From: Malassezia japonica
Lineage: Eukaryota; Basidiomycota; Malasseziomycetes; Malasseziales; Malasseziaceae
Length of the DNA stretch: 64,000 bases
Direction: 5' to 3'
Assembly: GCF_029542785.1 (NCBI RefSeq)
Contig: NC_083373.1
Span: forward strand, 434,001 to 498,000
Both the position numbers and the translations under genes were made by a program. The notes below the pieces were generated by a model, which was not told the DNA's origin, made no database searches, and saw only the letters and a list, made by a program, of their open reading frames with translations. Shown piece by piece: positions 57,101 to 64,000 of the stretch (position 1 is its first letter; every line of letters starts with the position of its first letter).

Positions 57101-59850
57101 ACGAGTCGGGGCGCTCGCTGCACGCGCGCCTCGAGGCAGAGAGCTCAGCGATGGCCGCAGGTGCGCAAGCCCCATTGGGCTACCGCGGCGAGACGCTTGC
57201 GCTCCCGCCGCGCTCTTCGCCGCCGTCGGCGCTCGAAGGCGCTGCGGCCGTGCCGCTCGAGCGTGCGTCGCGTGCGCACTGTGTCAAGAACGCGATGCAC
57301 GTCATTGAAGAGGTGTTCGACGTGCTCAGCACGGCCATGGCGATCTCGACACCGGCCATTCCGGACGAGGCGCCTGCGACGTCTCTCGGTGTGCTGCTTT
57401 CGCCCAAGTCGGAGCAAAACATCGAGACGCTGCGCAAGTGGGACTTGCACCTGACCGACGACCCGGCGCTCGACCTGCTCGTGCACGACGCACGCGAGGC
57501 GGCGACGAGCAAGGTGCATGCGGTGAACCGCATGCGCAACACGATCGTCTACGTCGAGACCGTTCGCATGGAAAGCGAGCAGCGCGTCGCCGAGCTCCTG
57601 GGCGAAGAGGCACAGGAGCACCGTGACACGCCGCCGGTCATGCTCAACGACGTCGAGGTCGACGAGATTGGGACGATGAATGGCCTACTGTTTGAACCGC
57701 TGGAAGAGGCCGTGGATACCGACGAAGACGATGCGTCGGATCAGCCGTCGCCGAGTGGGCACCGCTCGCCGATTCCCATTCCGAATGCGCGCCGCCTGCA
57801 GCGCAGTGCGCTCTCGCCTCCTCTCTCGCCACGCGTCACGCCCGCCGACGGGCGTTTCTTGTCGATCGGCACGAGCCCTCGCCTAGGCGCGACGCCGCTC
57901 TCGCCGAGCATGGTGCCCCCCGCGCAACCGAAGGCGACCGCCGCATCCATCAAGGACTTTGAGCTGCTCAAGCCGATTTCCAAAGGTGCCTATGGCTCCG
58001 TCTTTTTGGCACGCAAGCGTGCGACGGGCGATCACTATGCGATCAAGGTGCTGAAAAAGTCGGACATGATTGCCAAGAACCAGATCACGAATGTGCGTGC
58101 GGAGCGCATGATCCTCATGAACCGCACGCAGTCGCCGTTTGTCGTCAAGCTCTTTTTCACCTTTCAGAGCGCCGAGTACCTCTACCTGGTCATGGAGTAT
58201 CTGCCCGGCGGCGACTGTGCGTCGCTTGTCAAGGCGCTCGGCGAGCTCCCTGAAGCGTGGGCGCGGCAGTACCTCGCCGAGATCGTGCACGGCCTCGAGT
58301 ACCTGCACAGCACCGGCGTCGTGCACCGCGACATGAAGCCCGACAATCTGCTGATCGACCAGCGCGGCCACCTGAAGCTGACCGACTTTGGTCTGTCTAA
58401 GTTTGGTCTGCTGGGCCGCCAGACGCGTGCGCGGCACGAAGAGGCCCCTGCGCCGATCCCCACGACCTGGGCGCAGCTCCCCGACACGGCAAACACGCCG
58501 TCGGTGGAGCCCGTGCCCCTCGCGACGGCCGGCGCGCACCCCTCCGAGGCGTACTTTGGCAGCATGGCCGACGGCGCGCAGGCGAAACGCATCGTCGGCA
58601 CGCCCGACTACCTGGCCCCCGAGACGATCCTCGGTGTGGGCGTCGACGAGTTTGGCGTCGACTGGTGGGCCGTCGGTGTGATTCTGTTTGAATTCCTCTG
58701 TGGCTACCCTCCTTTCCACGCGACGACGCCCGACCAGGTCTTTGACAAAATCCTCTCGCGCAGCATCGACTGGGAGACGGACGTGGAGATGTCCGACGTG
58801 GCGCGCGACTTGGTCGAGCGCCTGATCTGCACGGACCGCCGCAAGCGCCTCGGCGCAAACGGCGTGGAAGAAATCAAAAAGCACCCCTTCTTTGACGGGA
58901 TCAACTGGGAACACCTCATGGACGAGGACGGTCCGTTTGTGCCGTGCCTCGATGATGCGGCGTCGACCGACTACTTTGACCCCCGCGGCGCCGTTGCACA
59001 GTCCTTTGATACGGAGACCGACGCGCCGCAGAGCCTGCCGATCGCCCCCAGCTCGGGGCACAGTCGGAACTCGGGCAGTTCGGGCTCGTTTGCGCCGCCG
59101 AACGAGTTTGGCGCGTTCTCTTACAAAAACCTGCCGGTGCTCAAGCAGGCGAACGACGAGATGGTGCGCCGCATCCGCACCGAGTCGACCGGCGCGCCCT
59201 CGTCACCCGCCCGCAGCGCGACATGCAGCATGCCACACCAAGCGCCGGTGCGTCCCGCGTTTGCGCACCGCCGCGCCTTGTCCGACCTGCCCACGTCGCT
59301 GCGGAGCATGCCACGCAGCATGCCGAGCGAGGCGGCGTCGTCGCCGCGCAGCGAGCTCCCCAGCTCGTGGAACTCGCACGCCGGTACGCCCCCAGCTGCC
59401 GTGCTGGTGGCCGACTACAACCCCGTGTCGCAGCGCGTTCTTCTGACCGCACTCGAGCACGCCGGCATCCAGGCGACCCTCGTGGAGGACGGCGCAGAAA
59501 TGTGCCGGCTGGCGATGGGCGAGACCAAGTACGCCGTGCTCTTTGTGAAGCTCGCGCTACGTGTAATGAACGGGCAAGACGTGGCACGCATGATTAAGTC
59601 TACGCGTAATGTAAATGCGCAGACGCCGATCGTCGCGCTGACGCACCGCGACATGCATCCGATGGACGCGACCGGCAGCGTCTTTGACGCGGTTCTGCCG
59701 CTGCCCGCGTCGCCCGCGCAAATCACGGCGCTCCTTGCATCTCTGCACGAAGAGGGACCGACCGCGAGTCCCTATGTCCTGAGCCCTGCGTTGATGGGCC
59801 GCGACACCGAGATGCCCCCGCCCCTGCACCTCGATCCCACCCCCGAATGA
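54109..59850 (+). CDS. RIM15: Nutrient-responsive AGC kinase Rim15 (Greatwall-like)
   Basis: Rim15 (S. pombe Cek1/Ppk18) is the Greatwall-like kinase activated when TOR/PKA fall, acting through endosulfines on PP2A and stress genes. 1913 aa, no intron. Order: disordered Ser/Pro N-terminus, a PAS-like segment (~residues 818-890, LSFEDERIVYLSPTWQAAVG), a Cys/His finger (~958, CRICEREIPAWFFEKHSEIC), coiled coil, kinase domain (~1283-1604) and a C-terminal receiver-like domain (~1763-1884). The kinase has ISKGAYGSVFLARKRATGDH, HRDMKPDN, DFGLSK and GTPDYLAPE. A ~60-residue insert in the activation segment is typical of this class. The receiver lacks the phospho-acceptor Asp (Lys in its place) and the conserved Lys. 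Confidence 0.95.
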   Translation: MARGAHDGGDGPPGAPSRPRTSMPATASRARPRLVLDPSLEPAQAPPSPMRQPWPGTRSGRSGSSSNPSDVSESDEANRYHDRSSSGIFELDPDTPQSTSGSDNDEPSTPLHTHTRRAPPLTIATSMRSRPPSAPQSARAFHRADSGSWSANSPGARSFRSSLHSTTPSFSSPLAMAPTLPGDVAERGVLRSPDGAPRYASASAAHRHKTQPSRTQLNSFSMPRTQSGRRITPPSSMGPPAVPRHAQTAAPSAIRPRPAHRRAHSTTGASDAILCSSPVGGLDGVDPQLIAAIGSYETGSPRVESSFAMDRSHRTLSSEGSGTSEPELALSPPPSDLAHRLDNMYLDSPVASPATRRAEGLRMQRVPRSVALASDVSVPQPKTQRRVSQQPSPQPSPTDGAYSQPTVLGLGLGLPSLDVRRSRSVDEADVSTASTDAYDAERAQLDACVVALSRAYKAKRWRARHVAWQDWTASLPGDVPDRLAKHWSGVRCQLPSLDRNMPSYVRLASGMRVVSSVPSLRSHVEPVIPPRHEHDVFGERRGVGETPPSRDARITSDKMHAAAPKAHAGVRRQNTTMSVDDTVAAQRQQLWNEVVQAKSACDTELDKILGAMLAYAEHAAGVNDVSPDTTVMVADDTPFDPFAESTSEQASDASMGPLQAMATIGTELRGMSLHTLLARPALCRPYISEIQGLGSVWDEHPDWHGRGWYVELLLTVAGLSRVLEWWDAEHRFWNSEEQPRAPSRSKWLHGSALSTDGEASSCASPTPHRGSPDPRLAKSEHTQVPSPSARFVRSPAASLRLSESPARSTPSPSPSTNMLMELSFEDERIVYLSPTWQAAVGTDPAALIDVPIASLLSSRSVNIFSRATKQLREHSWHTVEIVFEIAHLPGAANLPLLMEAQGMLVHNHATKEHSHTMWVMRLAQTTVDEQSMEQPHLASRVGNLPPDSTALNTDLLLCRICEREIPAWFFEKHSEICHEIHRLEMEIAHVNETLLELNESGRSLHARLEAESSAMAAGAQAPLGYRGETLALPPRSSPPSALEGAAAVPLERASRAHCVKNAMHVIEEVFDVLSTAMAISTPAIPDEAPATSLGVLLSPKSEQNIETLRKWDLHLTDDPALDLLVHDAREAATSKVHAVNRMRNTIVYVETVRMESEQRVAELLGEEAQEHRDTPPVMLNDVEVDEIGTMNGLLFEPLEEAVDTDEDDASDQPSPSGHRSPIPIPNARRLQRSALSPPLSPRVTPADGRFLSIGTSPRLGATPLSPSMVPPAQPKATAASIKDFELLKPISKGAYGSVFLARKRATGDHYAIKVLKKSDMIAKNQITNVRAERMILMNRTQSPFVVKLFFTFQSAEYLYLVMEYLPGGDCASLVKALGELPEAWARQYLAEIVHGLEYLHSTGVVHRDMKPDNLLIDQRGHLKLTDFGLSKFGLLGRQTRARHEEAPAPIPTTWAQLPDTANTPSVEPVPLATAGAHPSEAYFGSMADGAQAKRIVGTPDYLAPETILGVGVDEFGVDWWAVGVILFEFLCGYPPFHATTPDQVFDKILSRSIDWETDVEMSDVARDLVERLICTDRRKRLGANGVEEIKKHPFFDGINWEHLMDEDGPFVPCLDDAASTDYFDPRGAVAQSFDTETDAPQSLPIAPSSGHSRNSGSSGSFAPPNEFGAFSYKNLPVLKQANDEMVRRIRTESTGAPSSPARSATCSMPHQAPVRPAFAHRRALSDLPTSLRSMPRSMPSEAASSPRSELPSSWNSHAGTPPAAVLVADYNPVSQRVLLTALEHAGIQATLVEDGAEMCRLAMGETKYAVLFVKLALRVMNGQDVARMIKSTRNVNAQTPIVALTHRDMHPMDATGSVFDAVLPLPASPAQITALLASLHEEGPTASPYVLSPALMGRDTEMPPPLHLDPTPE

Positions 59851-59945
59851 TACCCCTCCGCCGCCATAGTGACTTCGGCCGAAAGACATTACGCTGACCA
59901 ATTCGTACGCCCAGTGTAGAGCGTTCCTGGGTGGATAGGGCGAGC

Positions 59946-61844
59946 ATGACGACAGGAGAGCAGACGCCGCTCCTGGCGCGTGCCGATGCGCCCTCCCAAG
60001 ATGGCATTCTGCGCCGCGCAACAGCGTCCGTAAAGTCGGCGGCACAGCGCATCGCGTCGAGTGCCAGCGGCGCATGGCCGGTGGTCCAGCTGCTGGTGCT
60101 GCCGCACCTCCTGGGCCAGATCACCTCGGTGGCGACCGCCGCCGAAGTCGATGCGATGCGCTCGCTGAGCTGCGCGCACTACTATTACTTGCACCCCATC
60201 TCACTGGAAGGTGGCGCGCTCGATGCGACGAGCTGCCAGGCGCCCGAGGTCGAGGTGCACTTTAACGCGCTCGTGACGCGCATCACATTTTCGGTGGTGC
60301 TCGCCAACTTTGCCGGCATGCTTCTGTACGGGCGGTCCTTTTCGCGCATCCCCCGCCGCTATCTCGCACTGCTGGGCATGTTTGGGTGCGCGCTCGCACG
60401 CATCCCCCTGCTCTTCTTGCCCCTGTATCAATACCCCTACTATGCGCCCGAAGCGGTGCGCAGCCTCTCCCCCCAGGGCATGTTTATGATCTACTGGGCG
60501 TGTGCGATCGTCGGTGGCTTTTCCGGCGCGACGGAGCTTGTGACGCTCACGGTCGAGTCGCTGGTTGTCGATACCCAGAGCCCTGAGAAGCGGTCGCAGC
60601 TCTTTTCGCAGCTGCAAGTCGCGCAGCTCCTCGGTGCATCGATCGGTCCTGTGCTGGGCTCTCTGGCCTCGTGGCTCTTTCCGTCGGTGGCGAATCGGTG
60701 CTTTGGATATACAAGGTGCCTCAAAAACAAGCGCCTGCACTCGCCGCAGCGCGGCGCGCAGCAGTACCTGCTCTTTAACACGACACCCTACTGGGTCTCG
60801 GTGTTCTTTGCGTTCTTCGGCATGTTCTGGATCGCGTTTGTGGTCAACTTTTCTGCCGAGAGCCGCTCGTCGATGCCGAGCTGCGAGCGGTGCCAGACGC
60901 AGGACGACCAGCGCACCAAGGACATCGCAGCAAACCCCCCCAAGTACGCATGGCTCGGCGCGTTCCAGCGGCTGGTGCCGGTGCGCATCTCGCGCGGACG
61001 CTACGACGCACGCATCCTGCAGTTTACCCTCGCCGAGATTTTTACGGCGATGATGAACGAGGGCATTGTCGTGTTGATCCTGATCCTCGGCTTTGTCTTC
61101 CACTGGGGCCGCGACCTGATCGCGCTCGGGCTGTCGGTGAGCAATGCGCTGCGGCTGCTTATGATTGTCGGTGGCCTGCCTGCGCTGATCAGCTTCCTCT
61201 CGCACTACCTGCGCAAGCCCGCTGGCGTCCAGGACCTCTCGAAAGACCAGATCGACGCCGTTCTCGAGATGAGCCAGCGGGACGTGCGCCGCAAGCCTAA
61301 CTGCTGCCCCACGTACCAGCAAACGACCGAGTCGCGCCTCCTGCGCGACGTGTCCACGCATCAGCGCACGCTCGTGCGCCTGTGGCGTGCGCAAGTTGAT
61401 ATCCACGCCGCGCGCGTATCCTACTTCCTCAACGCCGCGTCGTGGGTGATGATTTTCTACGGCGTCACGGCGAACCACGAGTGGATCGTGCTTGCAGGCG
61501 CCGTGCTGCTCACCGGCGGCAGCGCCGCCCAGCCGATGCTGCGCAGTGCAGCATGCACTGTCGCAGACCAGATCGTCGAGCTGCAAAACAACGCCGCACT
61601 CCCACTGCGGCGGCCGCGCACCCAGCCGACGGAGCACGCGTCGCTCCCGAGCGGTGCCGATTCCTACCTGGTAATTGTGTCTACGGTTCTCCTCCCCTGC
61701 CTCCTCATCGGCCTGGTGGTCCGCAACTATGTATATGGCGCGACCATCGGCTCGTGCCCCGGCGCATTTTTCCTCGTCGTCGCCGGCCTCAACGCCGCGG
61801 TGCTCGTTTTGCTGAGCGTGATGCGCCCCGCCACACGGATGTAG
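59946..61844 (+). CDS. MFS-like multi-TM membrane protein
   Basis: 632 aa, no intron. The N-terminus MTTGEQTPLLARAD carries a TPLL vacuolar/endosomal-type signal. About 12 hydrophobic segments follow, arranged as two halves around a loop with LSAESRSS-like and CERCQTQDDQR residues. Several resemble PCFT/HCP-type MFS proteins: ITFSVVLANFAGMLLYGRSF, YWACAIVGGFSGATELVTLT, LQVAQLLGASIGPVLGSLAS. The first lumenal loop is long with Cys residues (LSCAHYYYLHPISL, DATSCQAPEVEV). I call it MFS-like, possibly a basidiomycete solute carrier; the substrate is unknown. ATG at 59946 is the first real start (59931 is GTG). Confidence 0.78.
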   Translation: MTTGEQTPLLARADAPSQDGILRRATASVKSAAQRIASSASGAWPVVQLLVLPHLLGQITSVATAAEVDAMRSLSCAHYYYLHPISLEGGALDATSCQAPEVEVHFNALVTRITFSVVLANFAGMLLYGRSFSRIPRRYLALLGMFGCALARIPLLFLPLYQYPYYAPEAVRSLSPQGMFMIYWACAIVGGFSGATELVTLTVESLVVDTQSPEKRSQLFSQLQVAQLLGASIGPVLGSLASWLFPSVANRCFGYTRCLKNKRLHSPQRGAQQYLLFNTTPYWVSVFFAFFGMFWIAFVVNFSAESRSSMPSCERCQTQDDQRTKDIAANPPKYAWLGAFQRLVPVRISRGRYDARILQFTLAEIFTAMMNEGIVVLILILGFVFHWGRDLIALGLSVSNALRLLMIVGGLPALISFLSHYLRKPAGVQDLSKDQIDAVLEMSQRDVRRKPNCCPTYQQTTESRLLRDVSTHQRTLVRLWRAQVDIHAARVSYFLNAASWVMIFYGVTANHEWIVLAGAVLLTGGSAAQPMLRSAACTVADQIVELQNNAALPLRRPRTQPTEHASLPSGADSYLVIVSTVLLPCLLIGLVVRNYVYGATIGSCPGAFFLVVAGLNAAVLVLLSVMRPATRM

Positions 61845-61858
61845 CGCCGTAGCAAAAG

Positions 61859-61864
61859 CACGTG
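61859..61864. promoter_or_regulatory. CACGTG upstream of CDS1
   Basis: AGCACGTGAC lies 31 bp upstream of the CDS1 ATG, in a 51-bp tandem gap. Confidence 0.45.
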
Positions 61865-61895
61865 ACTTGTGGGGAAACGCCCTGACCCAACTACG

Positions 61896-63519
61896 ATGCC
61901 CTCGCGCGGGAAGTCGGGTGGCACAGAACCGCGTGGAGCGAACCGGTACGCTTCTGCGACAGGTTTTCAAGCGCTGAAAGTCGACCAACTACCCTCGGAT
62001 ACGGAAGATGCGCCCGAGCCGGTGAGCGAGCCCGCTACGCCGCGCACGCGCACAACGTCGAAGCGTGCTGCCAAGACCAAGGCGACGCAGGCGCTCGAGA
62101 CGCAGTCGCCCAAGCCAGGCAAGAGCAACGTCAAGATTGAGGAGCCCGGCAGTGTGCTGACGAAGCGTGCGCCGCGTGCCGCCGAGGCGCCCGCATCCGA
62201 AAAGGCGCCCGCGGCCGCTGCCAAGGAGGGGAAGCAGGCGGATCCCGCGGGTGCGTCCAAGGCGTTCTGGAGGAAGGTGAAGGAGCGCACCGTCTTTTCG
62301 TTGCTGATGATTGCGGGCTTTATCAGTACGTCGTGTAACTCACCCAGCCATCCTGCTGATGGGCCCGTCCTACCTGATCCTGCTCGTGCTCGTGCTCGAG
62401 ACGCTCGTCTACCGCGAGATTACGGCGCTCTTCAATATCCCCGGCCGCGCGAGTTTGACCGGCAGCAGCCGTGCGAGCCAGAGCGAGGCGGACGAGGAGC
62501 TTGATGTGGAGCAGCGTGCGCGCGAGACGCAGCGCGAAGAGCTCTGGAGCAAGACGCTGAGCTGGTACTTTTTCGCGGTGTGCAACTTTTTCCTGTACGG
62601 CGAGTCGCTGATCTACTATTTCAAGCACATTGTGTTTGTCGACTCGTTCTTTTTGCAGTTTGCGCGCCACCACCGGTTCATCTCGTTCATGCTTTACATC
62701 TTTGGCTTTATGGCGTTTGTGTCGAACCTGAAGCGCCGCAACCTCAAGCACCAGTTCGGTCTCTTTTGCTGGGTGCACATGTCGCTGCTGCTGATTGTCA
62801 TGTCGGCGCACTTTATCGTGAACAACATCCTCGAAGGCATCATCTGGTTCTGGGTGCCCGCCAGCCTGGTGATCTGCAACGACAGCTTTGCGTACGTGTG
62901 CGGCATGCTCTTTGGCCGCACCCCCCTCATTTCGCTCTCGCCGAAAAAGACGGTCGAGGGCTTTGTCGGCGCGCTGCTCGTCACCATGCTCTTTGCATGG
63001 TGCTGGGCGGGAATCTTCCAGCGCTTCGACTACATGGTGTGCCCTGCGGTGAACCTCGGCATGAACGCTTTTAGCGGCATGACGTGCGAAAAGAACCCCG
63101 TGTTCCTCTCGCACGAGGCCTTCCTCCCGGGTATCGTCTCGGACGTGCTCACCGCGCTGCTCGGCCGCCCGGTGACCACCTTCCGCTGGAGCATGTTCCA
63201 GTGCCACGCGCTGGTGATGGCCGCGTTCGCGAGCCTCGTCGCGCCGTTCGGCGGCTTCTTTGCCAGTGGATTCAAGCGCGCATTCAACATCAAGGACTTT
63301 GGCGACAGCATCCCCGGCCACGGTGGCCTGACGGACCGCTTCGACTGCCAGTTCATCATGGGGCTGTTTAGCTACGTGTACTACTCCTCACTCATCCGCG
63401 AATCGCGCGTCACTGTCGGGCTCGTGATGCAAATGATCGTTACGCAACTGCCTCTCGACCAGCAAACGCAGCTGCTCCGTGACCTCACGCGCTACCTGGC
63501 CACCGAGGGGCACATTTAA
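61896..63519 (+). CDS. CDS1: CDP-diacylglycerol synthase Cds1
   Basis: Cds1 converts phosphatidate and CTP to CDP-diacylglycerol at the ER, feeding PI, PS, PG and cardiolipin synthesis. Exons 61896-62325 and 62348-63519 with a 22-nt intron give 533 aa. The N-terminal ~130 residues are Ala/Lys/Pro-rich cytosol. Several TM helices follow, with RHHRFISFMLYIFGFMAFVS, VICNDSFAYVCGMLFGRTPL and ISLSPKKTVEGFVGALLVTM. The CTP-transferase signature SGFKRAFNIKDFGDSIPGH-GG-LTD (near residue 451) is intact. Functionally it precedes PSD1 and the lipid-transfer protein MDM12, both elsewhere in the window. Confidence 0.96.
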
Positions 63520-63574
63520 AAGGTAGCCCTGCCAAGCCTGTAGAAGTAGCCCCGCGGCCTGCACGGCCCATCTG

Positions 63575-63580
63575 CACGTG
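63575..63580. promoter_or_regulatory. CACGTG upstream of the right-edge gene
   Basis: TGCACGTGAA lies 83 bp upstream of the ATG at 63664, in the gap after CDS1. Confidence 0.35.
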
Positions 63581-63663
63581 AATGCAACTCGCCTCGCCCT
63601 GCATCCGCGTGCAGCGCGCCGCTCCACTCGCTTTTGCACGCAGCGAGCGACGGACCGCGTCGC

Positions 63664-64000
63664 ATGCATACAGACGGCAGCGGCATGGCCTCCGAGGGGC
63701 CGTGGCCGCAGAGCGATAGCAGTGTACGCATGACAGAGCGACGACATGGGATCGGGCGCGTGCCGGTGCCTGCCGTCGACGGGGGCGCGATCGCTGCACC
63801 GCCCATGCAGTTTGCCAGCCTGCCCTACCTCGCCGAGCAGGCGCCACGCACCCAGGCAGGGCCATCGGCGAGCTTTATGCGACCCGTACAAAACGTGCCG
63901 GCGCCTCTGCCGCAGAGCGCGTCGTTCCACGAGATTCCTTCGGCTCCAGCCTACGGTTTGGAGCCGAGCGGGTGGAACGTGGACCGCAATCCGTTCCGCC
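63664..64000 (+). CDS. 5' end of an unidentified protein (runs off the right edge)
   Basis: An open plus-strand frame starts MHTDGSGMASEGPWPQSDSS and stays open to the last base, 112 codons. It is low-complexity and Pro/Ala/Ser-rich (IAAPPMQFASLPYLAEQAPR, VPAPLPQSASFHEIPSAPAY) and ends GWNVDRNPFR at the edge. This resembles the disordered N-terminus of a larger protein, so no family can be named. A 337-base frame without a stop on the strand of its neighbours supports coding. The start is uncertain; other in-frame ATGs lie at 63685 and 63730. Confidence 0.55.
   Translation, partial: MHTDGSGMASEGPWPQSDSSVRMTERRHGIGRVPVPAVDGGAIAAPPMQFASLPYLAEQAPRTQAGPSASFMRPVQNVPAPLPQSASFHEIPSAPAYGLEPSGWNVDRNPFR

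Overview
This window is nuclear DNA from a fungus with a very compact, GC-rich genome. The gene set is basidiomycete-yeast-like: alpha-aminoadipate reductase, Mex67, Rim15 kinase, ERMES subunit Mdm12, TFIIIC subunits, GPI and EMC components. Protein features together with tiny GTACGT...CTNAC-NCAG introns make a Malassezia-type (Ustilaginomycotina) yeast my best guess. That is inference from gene content and intron style, not a database match. I see no mobile element, CRISPR array, tRNA or rRNA gene, and no gene-free stretch longer than about 215 bases.

Layout. 1-3623 (+): TFC4 3' end, EMC10, BUD23, UFE1/STX18. 3633-6697 (-): a degenerate mitochondrial pyruvate-dehydrogenase-kinase-like gene and an unidentified TM protein ending in FTFGK. 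6854-12195: RCK2/Srk1-like kinase, SUA5, XAP5, COA6, a small multi-TM protein. 12244-25299: LYS2, the giant TAO3/MOR2 and MEX67. 25309-33305: GPI11, a long Ser/Pro repeat protein with an apparent frameshift, MDM12, NNF1, RPL29. 33520-41269: PIB1, NUP82, VID28/GID5, PSD1. 41437-52114: coiled-coil protein, mitochondrial rhodanese, NOP58, POL12, TFC1, YRB1, EMP24, PRCC-like, DRE2. 52291-64000 (all +): Vba-type MFS transporter, RIM15, a second MFS-like protein, CDS1, and the 5' end of an unidentified gene.

Gene models were rebuilt by splicing. I place 35 introns in 19 genes. Twenty-five are exactly 22 nt and follow GTACGT-N7-CTNAC-NCAG; others are 21-36 nt, and one RPL29 intron is 564 nt. After removal every complete spliced CDS is a multiple of three and the protein families read continuously across the junctions. 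This near-fixed minimal intron length is the most striking signal here.

The second signal is extreme packing. Convergent genes end 0-20 bp apart, several divergent ATGs are only 30-60 bp apart, and tandem genes can be 6-24 bp apart. CACGTG, often RTCACGTG, occurs in 10 of about 24 promoter-bearing gaps. Functionally the genes are housekeeping: phospholipid synthesis and ER-mitochondria contact (CDS1, PSD1, MDM12), ER/Golgi membrane (EMC10, UFE1, EMP24, GPI11), nuclear transport (MEX67, NUP82, YRB1), Pol III transcription (TFC1, TFC4), ribosome/tRNA (BUD23, NOP58, RPL29, SUA5), and stress or nutrient signalling (RIM15, RCK2-like, VID28). No operon-like pathway cluster is evident.
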